Shown here in pieces: positions 1 to 7,655 of a stretch of 64,000 nt of DNA. Location: the NCBI GenBank assembly GCA_958295785.1, contig OY282377.1, positions 1,688,394 through 1,752,393 on the forward strand, written 5' to 3'. The position numbers and the translations under genes are program-made. Numbering within the stretch: the first letter of the stretch is position 1; every line of letters starts with the position of its first letter. The notes below the pieces were generated by a model, which searched no databases, was not told the DNA's origin, and worked only from the letters and a program-made list of their open reading frames with translations. This DNA is from an uncultured Latescibacterota bacterium. Lineage in GTDB: Bacteria > Latescibacterota > UBA2968.

Positions 1-1643
1 CCTTCAATGTGCGTTTTGACATCGACAACCGCGGGTTTGCCCGAAGCCAGGGCCTGCTCCAACGCGCTCGACAGTTCGCTCGGGCGATGAACTGCAATGC
101 CAAAACAATCCATAGATTGCGCGATTTTTGCAAAATCCGCATCCGTGAGGATCCAGAGTTCGTCAGAGCCGGGGGTCTGCCCGCCATAAGTTCGCTCGTT
201 GATGCCCTTTTCTTGGTTTAGGGAGCGATTGTTGTTGACAATGGTCACTGTGGGAATGTCGTATCGCAGGGCCGTGTCCAGTTCGGTGAGGTGATACCAT
301 ATCCCGCCATCGCCGGTGAAGCAGATCACCGGGCGGTCGGGTTCGGCGCATTTGGCGCCGATTGCCGCGGGAAGCCCCCAGCCGAGGGACCCAGCGCAGC
401 GGATGAACCGCTGATCCGGGTGTTTGAGATCCATCATCGTGCCCGTCCATATCCCCGAGTGGCCCGTGTCAGAGACGAGGATGGCGTCGGAAGGCAGGAT
501 GTCGGTGAGTTCTTTGCACAGGCGTTCCGGGCGCGTGGGCAGGTCGTCTGAGTTGGCGAGCGGTTCGACTTCGGCGCGCCATTCGCGCACCAATGCTTGG
601 ACGCGGCTGACCCATTCGGCGCGTTCGGCAACCGGGGCCGCATGGTCGATCATTTTTCGCAGGGATGCCCGCACATCGCCTTGCAGGCCGAGCGCGAGGG
701 GAAATGACCGACCGAGTTCCGCGGGGTTGATATCGAGTTGGATAACGGGCGTGCCTTTGGGCGGGATTTTCCACTCATTGGTGACTTGCCCACCGGTGTG
801 GCTACCGATGAAAAACACGAGGTCCGCTTCGCAGACGGCCTTGTTCGCGCAGGCCCGCGAGTAGTGCCCGCAAACCCCAATGGCGAGCGGATGGTCATAC
901 TGGAAGGTCTCTTTGGCGTTGAGAGAGGTGGCAACCGGGATGGACAATTTCTCCGCGAGTTCCACGAGTTCGGCGCCTGCCTGAGAATAGGTGACACCGC
1001 CGCCGGCAATGATGACGGGGCGTTTGGCGCGGGCGAGCAATTGGATGGCTTCCCGCACGCGCGACAGTTCTGGCTCTGGGCGAAAGGGCGGAACCTGTGT
1101 GAATTGTTCTTCGATGATGACGTCTAAGTCCGCTTCGGCTTCTGCGATGTTTTGCCCGATAAATCCCTCAAAGTCCAGATGAACCGGGCCGGGCGTGCCC
1201 GAGATGGCTTCTCGAAATGCCTGACGCAGGAAATACGGCAGTTGTTCGAGCGCGTTCACGTTGACACTGTATTTGGTGACCGCGCCAAAAGGGCCCTTGT
1301 GATCGACTTCTTGATAGGCGTGCCGGTGCTGGTTGATCTGGGTCTGGCGTCCGGTGATGGCGATCACGGGCGCGCACGCGAGATAGGCGTCTTGCAGGCC
1401 CGCCGCGAGATTGGCCGCGCCGACCGATTGGGCCATGCAAATGCCGGGGCCTCGGCCGATGCGGGCGTACGCATCGGCCATGTACGCAGCGGCTTTTTCG
1501 CCGTGTGTCATAATGCGTTTGATGCCCAAATTTTCCATTTCATACAGCGCTTTGGGCGCGATGACGGGCATAAAAAAAACGTGGCTAATGCCATATCCCT
1601 TAAAGGTTTCGGCGATGAACCGCCCGCCGGTCATTTTGGGCAT
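1..1643 (-). CDS. Thiamine-diphosphate-dependent enzyme, acetolactate synthase-like (3' end outside window)
   Basis: This is a three-domain TPP enzyme of the acetolactate synthase/benzoylformate decarboxylase superfamily. The frame is open from the ATG at 1643 to the window edge (547 codons), so only the C-terminal tail is missing. An AAGGAGA ribosome site precedes the start. The N-terminal domain carries the cofactor-activating glutamate (THGEK, about residue 49) and the C-terminal domain carries the TPP motif GDGG followed about 25 residues on by NNN. The middle domain looks like the usual nucleotide-fold TPP_enzyme_M. The substrate cannot be told: acetolactate synthase, sulfoacetaldehyde acetyltransferase and oxalyl-CoA decarboxylase share this layout. 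It stands alone, with no ilvN-like regulatory subunit next to it, which argues weakly against a biosynthetic acetolactate synthase. Confidence 0.85.
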   Translation of the reverse strand, partial: MPKMTGGRFIAETFKGYGISHVFFMPVIAPKALYEMENLGIKRIMTHGEKAAAYMADAYARIGRGPGICMAQSVGAANLAAGLQDAYLACAPVIAITGRQTQINQHRHAYQEVDHKGPFGAVTKYSVNVNALEQLPYFLRQAFREAISGTPGPVHLDFEGFIGQNIAEAEADLDVIIEEQFTQVPPFRPEPELSRVREAIQLLARAKRPVIIAGGGVTYSQAGAELVELAEKLSIPVATSLNAKETFQYDHPLAIGVCGHYSRACANKAVCEADLVFFIGSHTGGQVTNEWKIPPKGTPVIQLDINPAELGRSFPLALGLQGDVRASLRKMIDHAAPVAERAEWVSRVQALVREWRAEVEPLANSDDLPTRPERLCKELTDILPSDAILVSDTGHSGIWTGTMMDLKHPDQRFIRCAGSLGWGLPAAIGAKCAEPDRPVICFTGDGGIWYHLTELDTALRYDIPTVTIVNNNRSLNQEKGINERTYGGQTPGSDELWILTDADFAKIAQSMDCFGIAVHRPSELSSALEQALASGKPAVVDVKTHIE

Positions 1644-1777
1644 GGTGTTCTCCTTATTGGGTTTGCGTTGAGACAGTCGGGAAACCCCGTCGGTACGTGG
1701 ATGTCGCTGTAATGAACTGCAAAAACATCCGAAATTCAAGAAAAAAACAGTTTGTAAAGACAGGTTACGCAACCTCT

Positions 1778-1816
1778 AAAAAAAGGCCCGCCGCTTGCAG
1801 CAACAAGCGACAGGCC
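1778..1816 (-). terminator. Strong intrinsic terminator of the 82-aa stalk protein gene
   Basis: Read on the minus strand, a 13-bp stem (GGCCTGTCGCTTG with CAAGCGGCGGGCC, two G-U pairs) closes a 6-nt loop and is followed by seven Ts. It lies about 20 bp after the stop of the 82-aa gene. Confidence 0.85.
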
Positions 1817-1839
1817 CGAAGTCAACACGGGGTAGCAAC

Positions 1840-2088
1840 TCAATTCGCCGACATTCGCAACAAAACGATCAGCGTTTGAATCAGCAACCCGCCCAGCACG
1901 ACAAACATTGTGATCTGAATGCCGATTATCCAGCGCAATGTTGCCCGTATGTCTTGAATGTCTGCACGCTGGTCGTCCATGCGCCTGTTCATGTCCGTGC
2001 GTTGGTCGTCCATGCGCCTGTTCATCTGCGCCAATTCGCCGCGCAACTCGGCTAAACCTACGCGCTTGTCCAATTCTTGATCCGTCAT
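1840..2088 (-). CDS. Small coiled-coil protein with C-terminal membrane anchor
   Basis: This is an 82-residue protein with a hydrophilic N-terminal half containing two 11-residue repeats (MNRRMDDQRTD, then MNRRMDDQRAD) and a third diverged one, followed by a hydrophobic segment at about residues 52-76. The plan, a short head, an 11-residue-periodic stalk and a C-terminal anchor, is the same as in the DUF1640/CCDC90-like array at 15.2-25.7 kb, although the sequence is different. An AAGGA site lies upstream of the ATG and a strong terminator follows, so it is probably a single-gene transcript. Function unknown. It could be an independent hendecad stalk protein rather than a true relative of the array genes. 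Confidence 0.7.
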   Translation of the reverse strand: MTDQELDKRVGLAELRGELAQMNRRMDDQRTDMNRRMDDQRADIQDIRATLRWIIGIQITMFVVLGGLLIQTLIVLLRMSAN

Positions 2089-2153
2089 TTGTTTTCAATC
2101 CTTGTCTTGTTTCTATCCGCTATTCTCACTGCCAAATAAGAGTGAGGATCGCA

Positions 2154-3359
2154 TTACCCCTTTCGATAGGGTAGCAGAACGCGGCGCACGATCAGGGCGA
2201 ACACGCCCGCGCTGGCTATGGCGACGACCATTGGCGTGGATGACGCGCTGAACAACAGGCCAAACAGGGTGACGAATAACCCCGCAGTACACATCTGTAT
2301 AAATCCCATCAGCGCGGACGCAAGCCCGGCTTTTTCCGGATAGGGCACAATCGCGCCGGCCATCGCTTGTGGGCGCACCATCCCGCCGCCCAAGGTGAAC
2401 AAACACATTGGGACGACAATGCTCAGGACAGAAAATACCCCGGCCAATTTGAGGCCCATCATCAGCAAACCCGCGCCCGCTGCGATCAGGCTGCCGACCT
2501 GAATGATGCGCGCGCTGCCGAGGGGGTCGCTGAGGCGGGCAGACAAAAACGCGCCGACCATGAGTCCCACGGCGACCGCGCCAAAACAAAAGCCGTAGCG
2601 TTGGGGCGAGACTTGCAACTCGGTGATCAAGACAAAAGATGAATTTGTGATAAAGGCAAACATGCCCCAAAACAAAATGGCGACCATCATCGTGTGCCCC
2701 AAGTACTGGCGGTTGCCCAAGAGGTCGCGGTAATTCTCGCGCATGCGTGCGGGGTTCAAGGCCGTGGAATCGATCATCTGATTGGTCTCGGGCACGGACC
2801 AAAAATAACCAAAAAAAAATAGACCGCCCAAGGCACTCAATACGACAAAGACGGATTGCCATCCAAAATGGGCCTGCAAAAATCCGCCGATTACGGGGGC
2901 GAGAATGGGGGCCAGCGCAATGGCAGTCGCCATATAGGCCATAATTCGGGCCGCATGGGTTTTGCCGTATATGTCGCGCACCACAGCGCGGCTTACAGAT
3001 GGCCCGCTACCCCCGGCAAATCCCTGCACCACGCGCGCCACGATGAGCGCGCCCACCGTTGGCGCGAACAAACAGCCCAGGCCCGCAAGCGCGTAACAGG
3101 CCAGGCCAACGAGCAAAATGGGGCGGCGACCAAATCGGTCAGACAGCGGACCAAACACGAGTTGCGCCGCGCCCAGTGCCATCAAAAACAGGGTGACAGC
3201 GGGCTGGATGCTGGTGGGATGGGTTTGAAACTCCTCGACCATTGCCGGCATCGAGGGCAAGAACATGTCGATAGACAACGGGGGAAGGCCAGACAACCCG
3301 GTGAGCAAGATGGGAATGAGGATGCGAGAAGTTGGAGATTGCGGTTCTGTTGCCTTCAT
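2154..3359 (-). CDS. MFS drug efflux transporter, Bcr/CflA type
   Basis: This is a 401-residue integral membrane protein with about 12 hydrophobic segments. It matches the drug:H+ antiporter-1 family: an early DMFLPSMP motif in the first helix region, the loop 2-3 signature GPLSDRFGRRP, and a VVRDIYG stretch typical of Bcr/CflA pumps. I chose the ATG at 3359 because it overlaps the upstream gene's stop codon (TGATG), a classic coupling arrangement; an in-frame ATG 12 bp upstream is also possible. It probably exports a small toxic molecule. Its tight coupling to an AAA ATPase/nuclease is unusual for this family. Confidence 0.88.
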   Translation of the reverse strand: MKATEPQSPTSRILIPILLTGLSGLPPLSIDMFLPSMPAMVEEFQTHPTSIQPAVTLFLMALGAAQLVFGPLSDRFGRRPILLVGLACYALAGLGCLFAPTVGALIVARVVQGFAGGSGPSVSRAVVRDIYGKTHAARIMAYMATAIALAPILAPVIGGFLQAHFGWQSVFVVLSALGGLFFFGYFWSVPETNQMIDSTALNPARMRENYRDLLGNRQYLGHTMMVAILFWGMFAFITNSSFVLITELQVSPQRYGFCFGAVAVGLMVGAFLSARLSDPLGSARIIQVGSLIAAGAGLLMMGLKLAGVFSVLSIVVPMCLFTLGGGMVRPQAMAGAIVPYPEKAGLASALMGFIQMCTAGLFVTLFGLLFSASSTPMVVAIASAGVFALIVRRVLLPYRKG

Positions 3360-4930
3360 CACATGCCCCAAATGTCGATCTCAATCCCGCTATCCGACGC
3401 CCGGCGATCCCGAAACACCTTATCTTTCCAACGCCGGCCTTCGCGCCGATCAAAAATCACCAGATGGCCCGCCTCCGCATCGCAGCGATCCATATACGCG
3501 GCGGTCTGTTCCAAACCCTCGGCGATGGTCTGATCCAAAGTCTTGTGCAGAATTTTACACTCGATCACAAATTTGCGCGTACCCTCGTCCTGCGGCCAGA
3601 CGATGAGCAGATCGGTACGCAGACGGCCCAGCCCATACTCGCGTTCTATCCGCCCGCCACTGTTCACGATCCGCTGGAGGAATGCCTGAAGCAATAACTG
3701 TGGCCCTGCCTCTTGATACGCGAATCGCTTCACCCAATGCTCGGAGTGTTCTCGGAAAAAGGTTTGGAACTCGGTCAGCAACTCGACCACATCCAAACTG
3801 CCATCCGCATGGACGTACCGAGTTGTTTCTCGATCAAACTCCCCTTGGACCACCCAAGTCAATTCACGCGGCACAACCTCGGCGTAGATCGGATTGGCAA
3901 TGCGGTACGGCGAATCCCGAGCCACGAGACCGAGGTCCTGTACATACTCCAAATCGCGGTCGATGAAACGGCGTTCCTCGCCCCCGCTCAAAATCGGCTC
4001 GATAATGCGTTGCACGCGGGCTTCCTTGAGCTTGTCCGCCAACTGGTCGAGGTGCGTCTCTCGGCGCAGGATGAGTTGTTCTTGGGCTTCGCGGATGGCG
4101 TCTGCGGTGACGGGCAGACTGCGGTCCCGGCCAGCCTCGTTCTTAAAGCAGGCTTCGTACGCCAGGGCATTGACGAGCCACGGCTGGCCTTGGGTCTGCG
4201 TCCAAATCGTCTCCGGTGCGTCGGGGTTGAACACCTGACCCGTCTCCTCGGTGTGTTGTGCGAGCAACGTTTGCATCTCGTCCTGCGAAAAGTCGCCCAA
4301 TCGCAGGGACTCCGCACGGATATTAAACGCGCTGCCGCCAGCAATGACCGCGTTCTCTGCGGTGGATTGGATGCGGTAATCGCGCACATCGCGCACCCCA
4401 CACAACACGATGCTCTGCGGAAAATGCTCCGGGCGCTGGTCGTAGCCTGCCCGCAACTGCCGCAACACGGCCAGGAGCGTATCGCCGATGAGCGAGTCGA
4501 TCTCGTCGATGAGCAACACCAGCGGTTTCGGGGTCGCTTCGGCCCAGCGCGTCAATGCCTCGCCCATGGCACCTGACCCGTACTTCGTCAAGATGCCGAA
4601 CCAGACCCCATCCAAAAACTCGTCGCCCAGTGCGCGCGCCCGAGACGCCAACGCGCCCAAGATGACCTGCAACGCCCGTTCCACATCTTCGCGCATGGCT
4701 TGGGCACCCTCGATATTGACGTACACGCAACGGTAGCTATTCTCTCGGTTGAGCAGGTCGCGCAGAGCCAGCAGGGCAGAGGTCTTGCCCGTTTGCCTAG
4801 GCGCGTGCAGGACGAAGTAGCGTTTGTCGCGGATGAGCCTGCGAATCTCGGCGAGGTCCAGCCGTTCCAAGGGCGGGATGCAGTAGTGGTCTTCAGCCAC
4901 CACGGGGCCGGTGGTGTTGAAAAAGCGCAT
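3359..4930 (-). CDS. AAA ATPase fused to PD-(D/E)XK nuclease-like domain
   Basis: The N-terminal third is an ORC/AAA-like P-loop ATPase: Walker A APRQTGKTS (about residues 43-51) and Walker B LVLLIDEIDS (about 137-146). The middle is a helical/winged region. The C-terminal region has a PD-(D/E)XK-like nuclease core with an Asp at about 440 and the Glu-Cys-Lys triad about 457-459, followed by a helix rich in Glu and Gln. Proteins with this order are common in environmental genomes, and their role (mobile-element or defence related) is not established. The stop codon overlaps the start of the efflux pump gene, so the two are translated together. The start is the ATG at 4930; the upstream 130 bp show no other gene. 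Confidence 0.8.
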   Translation of the reverse strand: MRFFNTTGPVVAEDHYCIPPLERLDLAEIRRLIRDKRYFVLHAPRQTGKTSALLALRDLLNRENSYRCVYVNIEGAQAMREDVERALQVILGALASRARALGDEFLDGVWFGILTKYGSGAMGEALTRWAEATPKPLVLLIDEIDSLIGDTLLAVLRQLRAGYDQRPEHFPQSIVLCGVRDVRDYRIQSTAENAVIAGGSAFNIRAESLRLGDFSQDEMQTLLAQHTEETGQVFNPDAPETIWTQTQGQPWLVNALAYEACFKNEAGRDRSLPVTADAIREAQEQLILRRETHLDQLADKLKEARVQRIIEPILSGGEERRFIDRDLEYVQDLGLVARDSPYRIANPIYAEVVPRELTWVVQGEFDRETTRYVHADGSLDVVELLTEFQTFFREHSEHWVKRFAYQEAGPQLLLQAFLQRIVNSGGRIEREYGLGRLRTDLLIVWPQDEGTRKFVIECKILHKTLDQTIAEGLEQTAAYMDRCDAEAGHLVIFDRREGRRWKDKVFRDRRASDSGIEIDIWGM

Positions 4931-5066
4931 GGTTCAAGTCTCCTTCCGCTCCTTCAAATCGTATATTATCGCATCCTAAGGTGCGGCGAATTGATTGACG
5001 CTTCCATGACCTTGCGTGGTCTTCCCCCACACGCATCGAGTTGGGATTCATCGTTTTTCGTCATTC

Positions 5067-6236
5067 TCAAACCGCGCTTACTGTCTGGGCTTCAATTTGA
5101 TCCCAATCGATCTTTCGTCCAAGCCCCGGGGTCTGGGGTACGTACATATAACCGTCCTTGACTTCGGTCGTGTCTTCAATCAAACCGGCAAAGGCCGCGG
5201 AAATAGCCCTGTCTGTGCCCGTAGGCGGCCACGCCGCAACTTCCCACCAGTCGTCGTTCCGAATTGCCGCCACGACATGGGGGCTTCCCCCATGGCAGTT
5301 CAGCCCAAACATCTCGGCCAGATTAGCCAACTTCATCTGTCCCGTAATGCCCAGTCCCGTTTGACGCACCATGTCGATTGCACCGGCCGTCAGATAAGGC
5401 ACGGCGAGATAGGGATTTCCATGAATCGACTCCAACGCCATCACAGGCAGATCAATCGCATCTGACAGCCGCTTCAGCCCATTGAGGTCAAACTCTTGTA
5501 GGGGTTCTTCGATCCACAAATAACCCAACTCTTCCAGCCTGCGCCCGACCACAATCGCTTCTTCCACTGAATACTGCTGAACCGGATCGTGCATCAGCAC
5601 CATCTCGTCGCCAACCAAATTCCGGAGGTCTTTTGCAAGCGCGAGATTGGTCTGCACCCCTAGCATCGCGTGATCTTTGAAGCCCTTAAACCCCTCGTCA
5701 ACAGCCCGTTGCGCTGACTTTAGCGTATCCTCATAAGGTATGCCCGTTTCCGTGAGGTAGGCCGGGACGCGATTCCGAAATCCCCCGAGCAACTTGTGGA
5801 CGGGCAATTGGGCATGAAGGCCCGCGAGGTCCCAAAGAAGCGAATCAATCAGGGCGAGCGGGGCCGTGGATGGCATGTGAAAATACCGGCGGGCCATCCA
5901 CATTTTGTGCCATAGATACTCGCGATCCAGCGCGTTGCTGCCTATGAGTTCCGGCGTCCACTGAACCTTGAACGTGCGCGCCATCCATTCGATATCTTCC
6001 TTCCCCCATCCCATTGAAAAAACACCGCAAGTTTCCAAATTCGCATCTGTGCGGATGCGGAGCAGACACAGATACGCCGGGCGCTTTGCCAGTCGAATCC
6101 CCTCGCCTTTGAAAAGTTCGTGACCAAACCGCACTTTGTGAGCGTCGGGATATTCCCGCATGGTTCGCAGCGGTCGCCATTCCGGCGTCACGGGTTCGCT
6201 TTCCAGTATCTGAAAATCAATCGCTTCAATTCTCAT
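5067..6236 (-). CDS. Mandelate racemase/muconate lactonizing enzyme family protein (enolase superfamily)
   Basis: This is a 389-residue member of the enolase superfamily, acid-sugar dehydratase/racemase type. The N-terminal capping domain is followed by a barrel carrying the expected metal ligands: Asp217 in MHDPVQ, Glu243 or Glu244 in WIEEPL and Glu269 in ALESIHG. Lysines at about 184 and 187 (GFKGFKDH) take the place of the KxK catalytic motif, and a histidine in NCHGGSPH near residue 325 may be the opposite-face base. It probably abstracts a proton alpha to a carboxylate of a sugar acid; the substrate is not predictable. It is a single-gene unit. Confidence 0.9.
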   Translation of the reverse strand: MRIEAIDFQILESEPVTPEWRPLRTMREYPDAHKVRFGHELFKGEGIRLAKRPAYLCLLRIRTDANLETCGVFSMGWGKEDIEWMARTFKVQWTPELIGSNALDREYLWHKMWMARRYFHMPSTAPLALIDSLLWDLAGLHAQLPVHKLLGGFRNRVPAYLTETGIPYEDTLKSAQRAVDEGFKGFKDHAMLGVQTNLALAKDLRNLVGDEMVLMHDPVQQYSVEEAIVVGRRLEELGYLWIEEPLQEFDLNGLKRLSDAIDLPVMALESIHGNPYLAVPYLTAGAIDMVRQTGLGITGQMKLANLAEMFGLNCHGGSPHVVAAIRNDDWWEVAAWPPTGTDRAISAAFAGLIEDTTEVKDGYMYVPQTPGLGRKIDWDQIEAQTVSAV

Positions 6237-6275
6237 TTCTCTATTCTCTGTTGTGGGCGCTTACGGGCTCTTTGG

Positions 6276-6512
6276 CTAAATCAGGGACATGAGAACCCAG
6301 ATGATGAGGATGGCGACAAAGGGCGAAATGTCCAAGCCGCCCATGTCGGGCAACAAGCGGCGAATGGGTTCGAGAACCGGGTCTGTGACGGCGCATATCA
6401 GTCTGAGGAGCGGATTGTGTGGATTGGGATTCACCCAAGAAATGATCGCCCGCACGATGATGATATAGCCGTAAATTTTAAGCAGACTTGCGAGAAAAAA
6501 CATGAAGAGCAC
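6276..6512 (-). CDS. YggT family membrane protein
   Basis: This is a 78-residue protein with two hydrophobic segments flanking the typical YggT centre: a tryptophan-Val-Asn-Pro stretch, then DPVLEPIRRLLP, then a Gly-rich turn and ISPFVAILIIW. YggT proteins are small inner-membrane proteins whose role is poorly defined, with links to osmotic shock and cell-division regions in other bacteria. Here it stands alone instead of in its common place beside proC/yggS. Confidence 0.88.
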   Translation of the reverse strand: MLFMFFLASLLKIYGYIIIVRAIISWVNPNPHNPLLRLICAVTDPVLEPIRRLLPDMGGLDISPFVAILIIWVLMSLI

Positions 6513-6695
6513 CTTTCGCTATGCGGTTTCAGAAGTCGATGCCCTAAATTATCGGTTTGCCCGATAAAAGCAATGAAAAAGCCGGGGCAATGTCGGCGTT
6601 GCACAGTTCGAAAAATTGTGATATTCTGCCCTGTCCTCAAGGCACTCACGCACGCGGCGAGGTGGGGGCTTTGCACTTTGGTCGAGGAATTTCCA

Positions 6696-6911
6696 ATGCG
6701 TTCTGCCATTTTTTGTCTCTGCTTTTTGCCCCTGCAAGTGCTGGCAAATTCACCGCCGTATCAAAAGATCGCCGATGTTTCGCTTGCAGGTTCGCTTTCC
6801 CTCTAGCACTATCGCCTCGCCAATGGCCTTCACGTTGCGATAGTTGAAGACGATTCGCATTCAAGACGCTTTGGCGGGGGCGGATACAAAAGAAAAAATA
6901 AGGGTTTTTGA
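6696..6911 (+). pseudogene. Remnant of a secreted M16-like metallopeptidase (N-terminal fragment)
   Basis: An ATG preceded by GAGG opens a typical signal peptide (MRSAIFCLCFLPLQVLA), and the frame runs to a TAG at 6804. Read past that stop, the same frame continues YRLANGLHVAIVEDDS, which resembles the first beta strand of M16 (pitrilysin/processing peptidase) proteins, and then degenerates to a TGA near 6911. The HXXEH zinc motif that should follow is absent. I read it as the decayed 5' end of an M16 peptidase gene. The resemblance is short, so confidence is low. Confidence 0.35.
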
Positions 6912-6954
6912 TATCCAAACCCCGATAGAATAGCAAAATAGTTTCTTTGATCTC

Positions 6955-6983
6955 TTGACGTTGCGTTTGAAGTTGGGTATGTT
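6955..6983 (+). promoter_or_regulatory. Promoter of small RNA 1
   Basis: A -35 TTGACG, a 17-bp spacer and a -10 TATGTT predict a start near 6990, three bases before the long hairpin. No coding sequence follows before the terminator. Confidence 0.65.
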
Positions 6984-6989
6984 TTCCAT

Positions 6990-7065
6990 ACAGCGGGTTG
7001 CCTCGCGTTTCTGTTTATTTTTCCCTCCCGATAAATAGAGCGCTCAGTTGGCAACCCGCTTTTTT
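6990..7065 (+). ncRNA. Candidate small RNA 1: long terminator hairpin with pyrimidine loop UCCCUCCCGAU
   Basis: An 11-bp outer stem (AGCGGGTTGCC at 6992-7002 with GGCAACCCGCT at 7050-7060) and a 9-bp inner stem (7010-7018 with 7031-7039) enclose a 12-nt loop at 7019-7030 ending in TCCCTCCCG; six Ts close the unit. Nearly the whole predicted 76-nt transcript folds into this one structure. The 11 nt at 7022-7032 are the exact reverse complement of the entire loop of the next RNA (7131-7141). The CCCUCC loop is also complementary to Shine-Dalgarno sequences, as in the anti-SD 'cuckoo' and CcsR RNAs of alphaproteobacteria. Expression is not shown; the call rests on promoter, fold and terminator. 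Confidence 0.6.
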
Positions 7066-7066
7066 G

Positions 7067-7095
7067 TTGACATGGCTATTTTGGCATCTTATCTT
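7067..7095 (+). promoter_or_regulatory. Promoter of small RNA 2
   Basis: A consensus -35 TTGACA begins one base after the terminator tract of RNA 1. It is followed by 17 bp and a -10 TATCTT, predicting a start near 7102. Confidence 0.7.
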
Positions 7096-7101
7096 GACCG
7101 C

Positions 7102-7160
7102 GCAGTTCGCAATACCGAGCTTTCGAGGGGATCGGGAGGGACCCCTCGAAAGTTTTTTTT
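7102..7160 (+). ncRNA. Candidate small RNA 2: terminator hairpin with purine loop AUCGGGAGGGA
   Basis: A perfect 11-bp stem (CTTTCGAGGGG at 7120-7130 with CCCCTCGAAAG at 7142-7152) carries an 11-nt loop, AUCGGGAGGGA, and is followed by eight Ts. The whole loop is complementary to the loop region of RNA 1, and ten of its bases are complementary to the loop of the minus-strand hairpin at 7531-7564. It has its own consensus promoter and no open reading frame. A loop of this kind could act as a decoy for anti-Shine-Dalgarno RNAs; that function is inference. Confidence 0.6.
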
Positions 7161-7288
7161 GCGTTTTGTCGAAAAAAATAGCGCGCATTCCACGCGATTG
7201 TCACTTGAAAGAAGCGCGGTCGTAACACCGCTTGGGTATTTTCGCAACCCATATCGAGCGATTCATCACTGAAGAAAAAGGAGGCGAT

Positions 7289-7465
7289 ATGCGTACCGAA
7301 TGCGTCGATCCGCGTTATGAATTGAATCCCAATGAAACGCATTGGATTTACAGCGCGGATGCTGTGCGGTCTTTGCTCGGGTTTATTGAGCGCGGAGAAA
7401 AAGACGAAGCCAAGCGCGTTTTGCAAGCGCGGCGATTTCCGCTCGGCTGGCAGTCCAATAAGTGA
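7289..7465 (+). CDS. Hypothetical 58-residue protein
   Basis: A strong AAGGAGG site six bases upstream decides the ATG at 7289. The product (MRTECVDPRYELNPNETHW and on) is soluble and mixed in charge, with a helix-forming Glu/Lys/Arg-rich C-terminal half and no recognisable domain. It is followed within 30 bp by an intrinsic terminator, so it looks like a real single-gene unit. It lies between the plus-strand small RNAs and the minus-strand terminators; its AAGGAGG site could pair with the CCCUCC loops, which is speculation. Confidence 0.55.
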   Translation: MRTECVDPRYELNPNETHWIYSADAVRSLLGFIERGEKDEAKRVLQARRFPLGWQSNK

Positions 7466-7493
7466 GGATGAGGCAGGAAGGGCAATGCAGATC

Positions 7494-7519
7494 AACTCCC
7501 CGGCGCGGGAGTTTTTTTT
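7494..7519 (+). terminator. Intrinsic terminator after the 58-aa gene
   Basis: A 7-bp perfect stem (AACTCCC/GGGAGTT) with loop CGGCGC is followed by eight Ts that overlap the last stem bases. Confidence 0.8.
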
Positions 7520-7523
7520 GTAC

Positions 7524-7564
7524 AAAAAAAGAGACGCTGGTCGGGAGGGAGTAACCAACGCCTC
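7524..7564 (-). ncRNA. Minus-strand terminator hairpin with loop UACUCCCUCCCG (3' end of a candidate small RNA 3)
   Basis: On the minus strand an 11-bp stem (GAGGCGTTGGT with ACCAGCGTCTC, two G-U pairs) closes the loop UACUCCCUCCCG and ends in seven Ts. On the plus strand the same two wobble positions would be A-C mismatches and no T tract follows, so the minus strand is the RNA sense. The loop carries the same CUCCCUCCCG core as RNA 1 and can pair with RNA 2. Upstream on the same strand (7590-7602) GATCGGGGAGTA could pair with the UACUCCC part as an alternative fold. I see no convincing promoter close by, so the 5' end is unknown. Confidence 0.5.
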
Positions 7565-7612
7565 AAAGGGATGTTGCCCGGTGACGTACTCCCCGATCTG
7601 GTTGCAAAAAAC

Positions 7613-7655
7613 AAAAAAACGGCGCTGACTCAGCCGGGGTATAGGAGTCAACGCC
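7613..7655 (-). terminator. Minus-strand intrinsic terminator
   Basis: GGCGTTGACTC and GAGTCAGCGCC form an 11-bp stem (one U-G pair, which is a C-A mismatch on the plus strand) with a 13-nt loop, followed by G and seven Ts on the minus strand. There is no minus-strand gene upstream within the DASS transporter region, so it ends an antisense or leaderless RNA of unknown role. Confidence 0.6.

Noticed and set aside
6120-6806. 228-codon plus-strand frame
   Set aside because: It crosses the end of the enolase-superfamily gene and YggT in antisense; only its last 36 codons (from 6696) look like a real signal peptide and are listed as a remnant.
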